A DNA stretch of 64,000 nt, taken from positions 146,284,203-146,348,202 of the forward strand of contig OX454527.1 of NCBI GenBank assembly GCA_949715645.1, read 5' to 3'. Of this stretch, positions 1-9,818 are shown one piece after another (position 1 is the stretch's first letter; each line of letters starts with the position of its first letter). A program made the translations under genes and the position numbers. This stretch comes from Portevinia maculata (taxonomy: Eukaryota > Arthropoda > Insecta > Diptera > Syrphidae). The notes below the pieces were generated by a model, which was not told where the DNA came from, did not search any database, and saw only the letters and a program-made list of their open reading frames with translations.

Positions 1-11
1 GGTTTGGGAGA

Positions 12-28
12 TATCGAAGAAACCGTGC
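12..28 (+). other. weak CENP-B-box-like motif in SatA
   Basis: The 17-bp stretch tatcgaagaaaccgtgc matches 7 of the 9 core positions of the mammalian CENP-B box (nTTCGnnnnAnnCGGGn): atcg for TTCG, A present, cgtg for CGGG. It sits in the invariant part of the monomer, so it recurs in nearly every copy. A 7/9 match can arise by chance, and the organism is unknown. This is a candidate to test, not an assigned binding site. Confidence 0.15.
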
Positions 29-68
29 AGCATCTGGGAGCTAAAATTCAAAATGTTGAACTTTTTTG

Positions 69-86
69 TTTGTATCTAGATACAAA
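69..86. repeat. 18-bp perfect palindrome in each SatA monomer
   Basis: TTTGTATCTAGATACAAA equals its own reverse complement. The next flanking base pair (g and a) no longer pairs. It recurs with the 159-bp period. Two copies carry a gtgtatct variant (around 1182-1186 and 1976-1981) and one carries ttttatttg (around 2290), which weaken the outer arms while leaving the inner GTATCTAGATAC intact. It could be a dyad for a dimeric DNA-binding protein or a cruciform-prone site; this is inference. Confidence 0.9.
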
Positions 87-2227
87 ATCTATAAATGCAC
101 GTTGTTAGATAATTGAATCTAGAATTCAGACAACTTAACTTTATTGCTCTAGGTAAACTAGTTTGGGAGATATCGAAGAAACCGTGCAGCATCTGGGAGC
201 TAAAATTCAAAATGTTGAACTTTTTTGTTTGTATCTAGATACAAAATCTATAAATGCACGTTGTTAGATAATTGAATCTAGAATTCAGGAAAATTAATTA
301 TATCGCTGTAGGTCAACTGGTTTGGGAGATATCGAAGAAACCGTGCAGCATCTGGGAGCTAAAATTCAAAAAGTTGAACTTTTTTGTTTGTATCTAGATA
401 CAAAATCTATAAATGCACGTTGTTGATTAATTGAATCTAGAATTCAGACAACTTAACTTTATTGCTCTAGGTCAACTGGTTTGGGAGATATCGAAGAAAC
501 CGTGCAGCATCTGGGAGCTAAAATTCAAAATGTTGAACTTTTTTGTTTGTATCTAGATACAAAATCTATAAATGCACGTTGTTAGATAATTGAATCTAGA
601 ATTCAGACAACTTAACTTTATTGCTCTAGGTAAACTAGTTTGGGAGATATCGAAGAAACCGTGCAGCATCTGGGAGCTAAAATTCAAAATGTTGAACTTT
701 TTTGTTTGTATCTAGATACAAAATCTATAAATGCACGTTGTTAGATAATTGAATCTAGAATTCAGGAAAATTAATTATATCGCTGTAGGTCAACTGGTTT
801 GGGAGATATCGAAGAAACCGTGCAGCATCTGGGAGCTAAAATTCAAAAAGTTGAACTTTTTTGTTTGTATCTAGATACAAAATCTATAAATGCACGTTGT
901 TAGATAATTGAATCTAGAATTCAGACAACTTAACTTTATTGCTCTAGGTCAACTGGTTTGGGAGATATCGAAGAAACCGTGCAGCATCTGGGAGCTAAAA
1001 TTCAAAAAGTTGAACTTTTTTGTTTGTATCTAGATACAAAATCTATAAATGCACGTTGTTAGATAATTGAATCTAGAATTCAGACAACTTAACTTTATTG
1101 CTCTAGGTCAACTGGTTTGGGAGATATCGAAGAAACCGTGCAGCATCTGGGAGCTAAAATTCAAAAAGTTGAACTTTTTTGTGTGTATCTAGATACAAAA
1201 TCTATAAATGCAAGTTGTTAGATAACTGAATCTAGAAATCAGGAAAATTAATTATATCGCTGTAGGTCAACTGGTTTGGGAGATATCGAAGAAACCGTGC
1301 AGCATCTGGGAGCTAAAATTCAAAATGTTGAACTTTTTTGTTTGTATCTAGATACAAAATCTATAAATGCAAGTTGTTAGATAATTGAATCTAGAATTCA
1401 GACAACTTAACTTTATTGCTCTAGGTCAACTGGTTTGGGAGATATCGAAGAAACCGTGCAGCATCTGGGAGCTAAAATTCAAAATGTTGAACTTTTTTGT
1501 TTGTATCTAGATACAAAATCTATAAATGCACGTTGTTAGATAATTGAATCTAGAATTCAGGCAAATTAAGTTTATTACTGTAGGTCAACTGGTTTGGGAG
1601 ATATCGAAGAAACCGTGCAGCATCTGGGAGCTAAAATTCAAAAAGTTGAACTTTTTTGTTTGTATCTAGATACAAAATCTATAAATGCACGTTGTTAGAT
1701 AATTGAATCTAGAATTCAGACAACTTAACTTTATTGCTCTAGGTCAACTGGTTTGGGAGATATCGAAGAAACCGTGCAGCATCTGGGAGCTAAAATTCAA
1801 AAAGTTGAACTTTTTTGTTTGTATCTAGATACAAAATCTATAAATGCACGTTGTTAGATAATTGAATCTAGAATTCAGACAACTTAACTTTATTGCTCTA
1901 GGTCAACTGGTTTGGGAGATATCGAAGAAACCGTGCAGCATCTGGGAGCTAAAATTCAAAAAGTTGAACTTTTTTGTGTGTATCTAGATACAAAATCTAT
2001 AAATGCAAGTTGTTAGATAATTGAATCTAGAATTCAGACAACTTAACTTTATTGCTCTAGGTCAACTGGTTTGGGAGATATCGAAGAAACCGTGCAGCAT
2101 CTGGGAGCTAAAATTCAAAAAGTTGAACTTTTTTGTTTGTATCTAGATACAAAATCTATAAATGCAAGTTGTTAGATAATTGAATCTAGAATTCAGACAA
2201 CTTAACTTTATTGCTCTAGGTCAACTA

Positions 2228-2861
2228 GTTTGGAGATATCGAAGAAACCGTGCAGCATCTGGGAGCTAAAATTCAAAATGTTGAACTTTTTTATTTGTAT
2301 CTAGATACAAAATCTATAAATGCACGTTGTTAGATAATTGAATCTAGAATTCAGGAAAATTAATTATATCGCTGTAGGTCAACTGGTTTGGGAGATATCG
2401 AAGAAACCGTGCAGCATGTGGGAGCTAAAATTCAAAATGTTGAACTTTTTTGTTTGTATCTAGATACAAAATCTATAAATGCACGTTGTTAGATAATTGA
2501 ATCTAGAATTCAGACAACTTAACTTTATTGCTCTAGGTCAACTGGTTTGGGAGATATCGAAGAAACCGTGCAGCATCTGGGAGCTAAAATTCAAAAAGTT
2601 GAACTTTTTTGTTTGTATCTAGATACAAAATCTATAAATGCACGTTGTTGATTAATTGAATCTAGAATTCAGACAACTTAACTTTATTGCTCTAGGTCAA
2701 CTAGTTTGGAGATATCGAAGAAACCGTGCAGCATCTGGGAGCTAAAATTCAAAAAGTTGAACTTTTTTGTTTGTATCTAGATACAAAATCTATAAATGCA
2801 AGTTGTTAGATAATTGAATCTAGAATTCAGACAACTTAACTTTATTGCTGTAGGTCAACTG
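2228..2861 (+). repeat. SatA 158-bp monomers sharing a 1-bp deletion
   Basis: The monomers starting at 2228 and 2704 both begin ctagtttggagat rather than ctggtttgggagat, missing one g and sharing the a substitution just before. They are separated by two full-length monomers (2386 and 2545). The shared compound variant implies common descent and exchange inside the array rather than two independent deletions. Confidence 0.8.
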
Positions 2862-3500
2862 GTTTGGGAGATATCGAAGAAACCGTGCAGCATCTGGGAG
2901 CTAAAATTCAAAATGTTGAACTTTTTTGTTTGTATCTAGATACAAAATCTATAAATGCACGTTGTTAGATAATTGAATCTAGAATTCAGACAACTTAACT
3001 TTTTTGCTCTAGGTCAACTGGTTTGGGAGATATCGAAGAAACCGTGCAGCATCTGGGAGCTAAAATTCAAAATGTTGAACTTTTTTGTTTGTATCTAGAT
3101 ACAAAATCTATAAATGCACGTTGTTAGATAATTGAATCTAGAATTCAGGCAAATAAAGTTTTTTACTCTAGGTCAACTGGTTTGGGAGATATCGAAGAAA
3201 CCGTGCAGCATCTGGGAGCTAAAATTCAAAAAGTTGAACTTTTTTGTTTGTATCTAGATACAAAATCTATAAATGCACGTTGTTGATTAATTGAATCTAG
3301 AATTCAGACAACTTAACTTTATTGCTCTAGGTCAACTGGTTTGGGAGATATCGAAGAAACCGTGCAGCATCTGGGAGCTAAAATTCAAAATGTTGAACTT
3401 CTTTGTTTGTATCTAGATACAAAATCTATAAATGCACGTTGTTAGATAATTGAATCTAGAATTCAGGAAAATTAATTATATCGCTGTAGGTCAACTGGTT

Positions 3501-3700
3501 NNNNNNNNNNNNNNNNNNNNNNNNNNNNNNNNNNNNNNNNNNNNNNNNNNNNNNNNNNNNNNNNNNNNNNNNNNNNNNNNNNNNNNNNNNNNNNNNNNNN
3601 NNNNNNNNNNNNNNNNNNNNNNNNNNNNNNNNNNNNNNNNNNNNNNNNNNNNNNNNNNNNNNNNNNNNNNNNNNNNNNNNNNNNNNNNNNNNNNNNNNNN
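3501..3700. other. assembly gap, 200 N
   Basis: Exactly 200 undetermined bases separate SatA from SatB. A round number of this kind is a scaffolding placeholder rather than a measured length. Both flanks stop inside a repeat: SatA three bases into a new monomer (3498-3500), SatB part-way through a monomer at 3701. The gap lies where repeats defeated assembly, and its true size and content are unknown. Confidence 0.98.
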
Positions 3701-3912
3701 TTGCAAGTCCCGTTGGGGCACAATGCTCGTGACTATGTTGAGAAATGAGATAAAATGACCTACAAATGCAGTCAGGTTTCTCTTCAATTGATAAAAGAGA
3801 ATAGAAATACTGCTCTCAGAGCAACGACTTATGTACCATTCGAAAGGTGAGGAGTCTGGCTAAACGACACAGCTATTCCCGCCTTTTTTGGAAGTCCCGT
3901 TCGGGCACAATG

Positions 3913-3918
3913 CACGTG
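3913..3918. promoter_or_regulatory. CACGTG E-box / CDEI-like word, once per SatB monomer
   Basis: The sequence tgcacgtgac contains the palindrome CACGTG; read on the minus strand it gives GTCACGTG, which fits the yeast CDEI consensus RTCACRTG and the E-box bound by USF/MITF/Cbf1-type bHLH proteins. It recurs about every 187 bp, in roughly 300 copies. A few monomers have lost or altered it (gctcgtgac at 5594 and 8213, gcacgtaac at 5221, gcacgggac near 18670). Presence of the word is direct observation; protein binding is inference. Confidence 0.5.
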
Positions 3919-3997
3919 ACTAGGTTGAGAAATGAGATAAAATGACCTAAAAATGCGGTCAGGTTTCCCTTAAATTGATAAAAGAGAATAGACATAC

Positions 3998-4010
3998 TGC
4001 TCTCAGAGCA
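3998..4010. repeat. 13-bp hairpin dyad in each SatB monomer
   Basis: TGCTCT c AGAGCA: six-base arms around one central base. It recurs in most monomers. Exceptions include agaacaacg or agaataacg forms in the proximal domain and a 1-bp deletion (aaatacgctctc) around 19126, 20619, 21927 and 22302. It lies about 12 bp from the TTCGAA dyad, so two inverted repeats cluster within 40 bp. Confidence 0.8.
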
Positions 4011-4021
4011 ACGACTTATGT

Positions 4022-4035
4022 ACCATTCGAAAGGT
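4022..4035. repeat. 14-bp TTCGAA-centred dyad in SatB (one mismatch)
   Basis: ACCATTCGAAAGGT is a 14-bp inverted repeat with a single mismatched pair (A opposite A). It is present in nearly every monomer, including both deletion-bearing ones. Some monomers carry cattcaaaagg, which destroys TTCGAA. Confidence 0.75.
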
Positions 4036-5948
4036 GAGGAGTTTGGCTACACGGCACAGCTATTCCTGCATTTTTGGGAAGTCCCGTTCGGGCACAATGC
4101 ACGTGACTAGGTTGAGAAATGAGATAAAATGACCTACAAATGCAGTCAGGTTTCCCTTCAATTGATAAAACAGAATAGAAATACTGCTCTCAGAGCAACG
4201 ACTTATGTATCATTCGAAAGGTGAGGAGTTTGGCTACACGGCACAGCTATTCCTGCCTTTTTTGGAAGTCCCGTTCGGCCACAATGCACGTGACTAGGTT
4301 GCGAAATGAGATAAAATGACATACAAATGCAGTCAGGTTTCCCTTCAATTGATAAAAGAGAATAGAAATACTGCTCTCAGAACAACGATTTATGTACCAT
4401 TCAAAAGGTGAGGAGTTTGGCTACACGGCACAGCTATTCCTGCCTTTTTTGGAAGTCCCGTTCAGCCACAATGCACGTGACTAAGTTGCGAAATGAGATA
4501 AAATTACCTACAAATGCAGTCAGGTTTCCCTTCAATTGATAAAAGAGAATAGAAATACTGCTATCAGAGCAACGACTTATGTACCATTCGAAAGGTTAGG
4601 AGTCTGGCTAAACGACACAGCTATTCCCGCCTTTTTTGGACGTCCCGTTCGTACACAATGCACGTGACTAGGTTGAGAAATGAGATAAAATGACCTACAA
4701 ATGCAGTCAGGTTTCCCTTCAATTGAAAAAAGAGGATAGAAATACTGCTCTCAGAGCAACGACTTACATACCATTCGAAAGGTGAGGAGTCTGGCTAAAC
4801 GACACAGCTATTCCCGCCTTTTTTGGACGTCCCGTTCGTACACAATGCACGTGACTAAGTTGAGAAATGAGATAAAATGACCTACAAATGCGGTCAGGTT
4901 TCCCTTAAATTGATAAAAGAGAATAGAAATACTGCTCTCAGAGCAACGACTTATGTACCATTCGAAAGGTGAGGAGTCTGGCTAAACGACACAGCTATTC
5001 CCGCCTTTTTTGGAAGTCCCGTTCGGGCACAATGCACGTGACTAGGTTGAGAAATGAGATAAAATGACCTACAAATGCAGTCAGGTTTCCCTTCAATTGA
5101 TAAAAGAGAATAGAAATACTGCTGTCAGAGCAACGACTTATGTACCATTCGAAAGGTGAGGAGTTTGGCTACACGGCACAGCTATTCCTGCCTTTTTTGG
5201 AAGTCCCGTTCGGCCACAATGCACGTAACTAGGTTGCGAAATGAGATAAAATGACATACAAATGCAGTCAGGTTTCCCTTCAATTGATAAATGAGAATAG
5301 AAATACTGCTCTCAGAGCAACGACTTATGTACCATTCGAAAGGTGAGGAGTCTGGCTAAACGACACAGCTATTCCCGCCTTTTTTGGAAGTCCCGTTCGG
5401 GCACAATGCACGTGACTAAGTTGAGAAATGAGATAAAATGACCTACAAATGCAGTCAGGTTTCCCTTAAATTGATAAAAGAGAATAGAAATACTGCTCTC
5501 AGAATAACGACTTATGTACCATTCGAAAGGTGAGGAGTCTGGCTAAACGACACAGCTATTCCCGCCTTTTTTGCAAGTCCCGTTGGGGCACAATGCTCGT
5601 GACTATGTTGAGAAATGAGATAAAATGACCTACAAATGCAGTCAGGTTTCTCTTCAATTGATAAAAGAGAATAGAAATACTGCTCTCAGAGCAACGACTT
5701 ATGTACCATTCGAAAGGTGAGGAGTCTGGCTAAACGACACAGCTATTCCCGCCTTTTTTGGAAGTCCCGTTCGGGCACAATGCACGTGACTAGGTTGAGA
5801 AATGAGATAAAATGACCTAAAAATGCGGTCAGGTTTCCCTTAAATTGATAAAAGAGAATAGACATACTGCTCTCAGAGCAACGACTTATGTACCATTCGA
5901 AAGGTGAGGAGTTTGGCTACACGGCACAGCTATTCCTGCATTTTTGGG

Positions 5949-7444
5949 AAGTCCCGTTCGGGCACAATGCACGTGACTAGGTTGAGAAATGAGATAAAAT
6001 GACCTACAAATGCAGTCAGGTTTCCCTTCAATTGATAAAACAGAATAGAAATACTGCTCTCAGAGCAACGACTTATGTATCATTCGAAAGGTGAGGAGTT
6101 TGGCTACACGGCACAGCTATTCCTGCCTTTTTTGGAAGTCCCGTTCGGCCACAATGCACGTGACTAGGTTGCGAAATGAGATAAAATGACATACAAATGC
6201 AGTCAGGTTTCCCTTCAATTGATAAAAGAGAATAGAAATACTGCTCTCAGAACAACGATTTATGTACCATTCAAAAGGTGAGGAGTTTGGCTACACGGCA
6301 CAGCTATTCCTGCCTTTTTTGGAAGTCCCGTTCAGCCACAATGCACGTGACTAAGTTGCGAAATGAGATAAAATTACCTACAAATGCAGTCAGGTTTCCC
6401 TTCAATTGATAAAAGAGAATAGAAATACTGCTATCAGAGCAACGACTTATGTACCATTCGAAAGGTTAGGAGTCTGGCTAAACGACACAGCTATTCCCGC
6501 CTTTTTTGGACGTCCCGTTCGTACACAATGCACGTGACTAGGTTGAGAAATGAGATAAAATGACCTACAAATGCAGTCAGGTTTCCCTTCAATTGATAAA
6601 AGAGAATAGAAATACTGCTCTCAGAGCAACGACTTACATACCATTCGAAAGGTGAGGAGTCTGGCTAAACGACACAGCTATTCGCGCCTTTTTTGGAAGT
6701 CCCGTTCGGGCACAATGCACGTGACTAGGTTGAGAAATGAGATAAAATGACCTACAAATGCAGTCAGGTTTCCCTTCAATTGATAAAAGAGAATAGAAAT
6801 ACTGCTCTCAGAGCAACGACTTATGTATCATTCGAAAGGTGAGGAGTTTGGCTACACGGCACAGCTATTCCTGCCTTTTTTGGAAGTCCCGTTCGGCCAC
6901 AATGCACGTGACTAGGTTGCGAAATGAGATAAAATGACATACAAATGCAGTCAGGTTTCCCTTCAATTGATAAAAGAGAATAGAAATACTGCTCTCAGAA
7001 CAACGATTTATGTACCATTCAAAAGGTGAGGAGTTTGGCTACACGGCACAGCTATTCCTGCCTTTTTTGGAAGTCCCGTTCAGCCACAATGCACGTGACT
7101 AAGTTGCGAAATGAGATAAAATTACCTACAAATGCAGTCAGGTTTCCCTTCAATTGATAAAAGAGAATAGAAATACTGCTATCAGAGCAACGACTTATGT
7201 ACCATTCGAAAGGTTAGGAGTCTGGCTAAACGACACAGCTATTCCCGCCTTTTTTGGACGTCCCGTTCGTACACAATGCACGTGACTAGGTTGAGAAATG
7301 AGATAAAATGACCTACAAATGCAGTCAGGTTTCCCTTCAATTGATAAAAGAGAATAGAAATACTGCTCTCAGAGCAACGACTTACATACCATTCGAAAGG
7401 TGAGGAGTCTGGCTAAACGACACAGCTATTCGCGCCTTTTTTGG
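5949..7444 (+). repeat. SatB tetramer duplicated in tandem (748 bp x 2)
   Basis: Units 5949-6696 and 6697-7444 share the order tatcattcg, cattcaaaagg, cagccac, aaaattacc, aaggttaggag, gacgtcccgttcgtac and cattcgcgcc at an offset of exactly 748 bp (4 x 187). One visible difference is aaaacagaatag in the first copy versus aaaagagaatag in the second. Confidence 0.85.
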
Positions 7445-7948
7445 AAGTCCCGTTCGGGCACAATGCACGTGACTAGGTTGAAAAATGACATAAAATGACC
7501 TACAAATGCAGTCAGGTTTCCCTTCAATTGATAAAAGAGAATAGAAATACTGCTCTCAGAGCAACGACTTACATACCATTCGAAAGGTGAGGAGTCTGGC
7601 TAAACGACACAGCAATTCCTGCCTTTTTTGGAAGTCCCGTTCGGGCACAAGGCACGTGACTAGGTTGAGAAATGACATAAAATGACCTACAAATGCAGTC
7701 AGGTTTCCCTTCAATTGATAAAAGAGAATAGAAATACTGCTCTCAGAGCAACGACTTACATACCATTCGAAAGGTGAGGAGTCTGGCTAAACGACACAGC
7801 AATTCCTGCCTTTTTTGGAAGTCCCGTTCGGGCACAATGCACGTGACTAGGTTGAGAAATGACATAAAATGACCTACAAATGCAGTCAGGTTTCCCTTCA
7901 ATTGATAAAAGAGAATAGAAATACTGCTCTCAGAGCAACGACTTACAT

Positions 7949-7962
7949 ACCTTTCGAAAGGT
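7949..7962. repeat. perfect 14-bp palindrome variant of the SatB dyad
   Basis: ACCTTTCGAAAGGT is fully self-complementary. The same variant recurs at 8884, 9819, 11502, 13560 and 18209. Spacings of 935 bp (five monomers, twice) and 1683 bp (nine monomers) show that the first four spread by segmental duplication. I did not see it beyond about 18.3 kb, where a different change (acccttcgaa, around 55378) occurs once. Confidence 0.8.
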
Positions 7963-9818
7963 GAGGAGTCTGGCTAAACGACACAGCTATTCCCGCCTTT
8001 TTTGGAAGTCCCGTTCGGGCACAATGCACGTGACTAAGTTGAGAAATGAGATAAAATGACCTACAAATGCAGTCAGGTTTCCCTTAAATTGATAAAAGAG
8101 AATAGAAATACTGCTCTCAGAATAACGATTTATGTACCATTCGAAAGGTGAGGAGTCTGGCTAAACGACACAGCTATTCCCGCCTTTTTTGCAAGTCCCG
8201 TTGGGGCACAATGCTCGTGACTATGTTGAGAAATGAGATAAAATGACCTACAAATGCAGTCAGGTTTCTCTTCAATTGATAAAAGAGAATAGAAATACTG
8301 CTCTCAGAGCAACGACTTATGTACCATTCGAAAGGTGAGGAGTCTGGCTAAACGACACAGCTATTCCCGCCTTTTTTGGAAGTCCCGTTCGGGCACAATG
8401 CACGTGAATAGGTTGAGAAATGAGATAAAATGACCTAAAAATGCGGTCAGGTTTCCCTTAAATTGATAAAAGAGAATAGACATACTGCTCTCAGAGCAAC
8501 GACTTATGTACCATTCGAAAGGTGAGGAGTTTGGCTACACGGCACAGCTATTCCTGCATTTTTGGGAAGTCCCGTTCGGGCACAATGCACGTGACTAGGT
8601 TGAGAAATGAGATAAAATGACCTACAAATGCAGTCAGGTTTCCCTTCAATTGATAAAAGAGAATAGAAATACTGCTCTCAGAGCAACGACTTATGTATCA
8701 TTCGAAAGGTGAGGAGTCTGGCTAAACGACACAGCTATTCCCGCCTTTTTTGGAAATCCCGTTCGGGCACAATGCACGTGACTAGGTTGAGAAATGAGAT
8801 AAAATGACCTACAAATGCAGTCAGGTTTCCCTTCAATTGATAAAAGAGAATAGAAATACTGCTCTCAGAGCAACGACTTACATACCTTTCGAAAGGTGAG
8901 GAGTTTGGCTACACGGCACAGCTATTCCTGCATTTTTTGAAAGTCCCGTTCGGCCACAATGCACGTGACTAGGTTGAGAAATGAGATAAAATGACCTACA
9001 AATGCAGTCAGGTTTCCCTTCAATTGATAAAAGAGAATAGAAATACTGCTCTCAGAGCAACGACTTATGTACCATTCGAAAGGTGAGGAGTTTGGCTACA
9101 CGGCACAGCTATTCCTGCCTTTTTTAGAAGTCGCGTTCGGCCACAATGCACGTGACTAAGTTGCGAAATGAGATAAAATGACATACAAATGCAGTCAGGT
9201 TTCCTTTCAATTGATAAAAGAGAATAGAAATACTGCTCTCAGAACAACGATTTATGTACAATTCGAAAGGTGAGGAGTTTGGCTACACGGCACAGCTATT
9301 CCTGCCTTTTTTGGAAGTCCCGTTCAGCCACAATGCACGTGACTAAGTTGAGAAATGAGATAAAATGACATACAAATGCAGTCAGGTTTCCCTTCAATTG
9401 ATAAAAGAGAATAGAAATACTGCTCTCAGAGCAACGACTTACATACCATTCGAAAGGTGAGGAGTCTGGCTAAACGACACAGCAATTCCTGCCTTTTTTG
9501 GAAGTCCCGTTCGGGCACAATGCACGTGACTAGGTTGAGAAATGACATAAAATGACCTACAAATGCAGTCAGGTTTCCCTTCAATTGATAAAAGAGAATA
9601 GAAATACTGCTCTCAGAGCAACGACTTACATACCATTCGAAAGGTGAGGAGTCTGGCTAAACGACACAGCAATTCCTGCCTTTTTTGGAAGTCCCGTTCG
9701 GGCACAATGCACGTGACTAGGTTGAGAAATGACATAAAATGACCTACAAATGCAGTCAGGTTTCCCTTCAATTGATAAAAGAGAATAGAAATACTGCTCT
9801 CAGAGCAACGACTTACAT

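Larger units (their letters stand above)
2..160 (+). repeat. SatA representative monomer (159 bp)
   Basis: Layout of one unit. About the first 65 bp (2-66, from gtttgggag to gttgaac) are almost invariant in all 22 copies, the main change being aaaatgttg versus aaaagttg. Then come a T-rich run and an 18-bp palindrome (69-86), an aaatgcacgttg segment (aaatgcaagttg in some copies), overlapping TCTAGA and GAATTC sites (118-127), and a 25-bp variable tail (about 129-153). GATATC at 10-15 is present in every copy. The unit length is close to nucleosomal size and divisible by three, but stop codons occur in each frame of each copy. Confidence 0.9.
2..955 (+). repeat. SatA trimer duplicated in tandem (477 bp x 2)
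   Basis: Monomers 1-3 (2-478) and 4-6 (479-955) carry the same succession of variants: copy one with the acaactt tail and gtaaacta end, copy two with the gaaaatta tail, copy three with aaaagttg and the acaactt tail. The clearest difference is ttgattaattg at about 423-433 versus ttagataattg at about 900-910. This is a recent three-monomer duplication. Confidence 0.85.
1..3500 (+). repeat. SatA: 159-bp satellite array, 22 complete monomers
   Basis: Head-to-tail tandem array with monomer starts (taking gtttggga as phase zero) at 2, 161, 320, 479, 638, 797, 956, 1115, 1274, 1433, 1592, 1751, 1910, 2069, 2228, 2386, 2545, 2704, 2862, 3021, 3180 and 3339; the last repeat begins at 3498 and is cut by the N gap. 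Twenty monomers are 159 bp and two are 158 bp. All lie in one orientation. GC is about 33% by hand count of one monomer. Identity between copies is high (a handful of substitutions each). There is no embedded element and no credible open reading frame. I do not recognise the family. The role is inferred only: structural satellite of centromeric or pericentromeric heterochromatin. Confidence 0.97.
3892..4078 (+). repeat. SatB representative monomer (187 bp)
   Basis: Order of landmarks from the aagtccc start: the cccgttcggg block; CACGTG at monomer position 22-27; gagataaaatgacc; the subtype-defining triplet (cag, cgg or ctg) around 66; cttcaattg or cttaaattg around 79-86; a 13-bp hairpin TGCTCTCAGAGCA at 107-119; a variable gactt / ggcgt / ggagt segment around 122; the TTCGAA-centred dyad at 131-144; gaggagtctggctaaac; then a variable cattcccgcc / cattcgcgcc segment and a T6-T8 run. 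Variation is concentrated in these few diagnostic positions while the rest is nearly fixed. Confidence 0.9.
3701..6690 (+). repeat. SatB 10-monomer duplication (1870-bp offset)
   Basis: The unusual monomer beginning ttgcaagtcccgttgggg at 3701 recurs at 5571, exactly 1870 bp (10 x 187) later. Following variants match in order, such as atttttggg, tatcattcg, cagccac and gacgtcccg. Copies correspond over about 3701-4820 and 5571-6690 and then diverge. The same marker monomer returns around 8191 (14 monomers on) and 14924 (about 36 monomers on). Confidence 0.85.

Noticed and set aside
1..3500. Coding repeat protein in SatA because 159 is divisible by three
   Set aside because: Each monomer contains stop codons in the forward and reverse frames (for example tctagat, ttagataa, attgaatctag), so no frame stays open across units.
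3450..3787. Open frames of 83-102 codons on both strands across the N gap
   Set aside because: Most of their length is undetermined bases, so they are artefacts of reading through N.
4255..4266. T6-T8 runs after cccgcc as intrinsic terminators
   Set aside because: No stable stem precedes the run, the element occurs once per satellite monomer, and the context is eukaryotic heterochromatin.
4170..4290. Possible RNA polymerase III promoter: tggctaaacgac resembles an A box, and cgttcggg about 42 bp downstream resembles a B box
   Set aside because: The A box misses key bases, the B box matches only about 6 of 10 positions, and a T6 run lies between them that would stop polymerase III. No tRNA or SINE structure found.
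9121..9134. Single-copy base changes such as agaagtcgcg as possible functional variants
   Set aside because: Isolated substitutions in one monomer are expected noise in an array of more than 300 copies.
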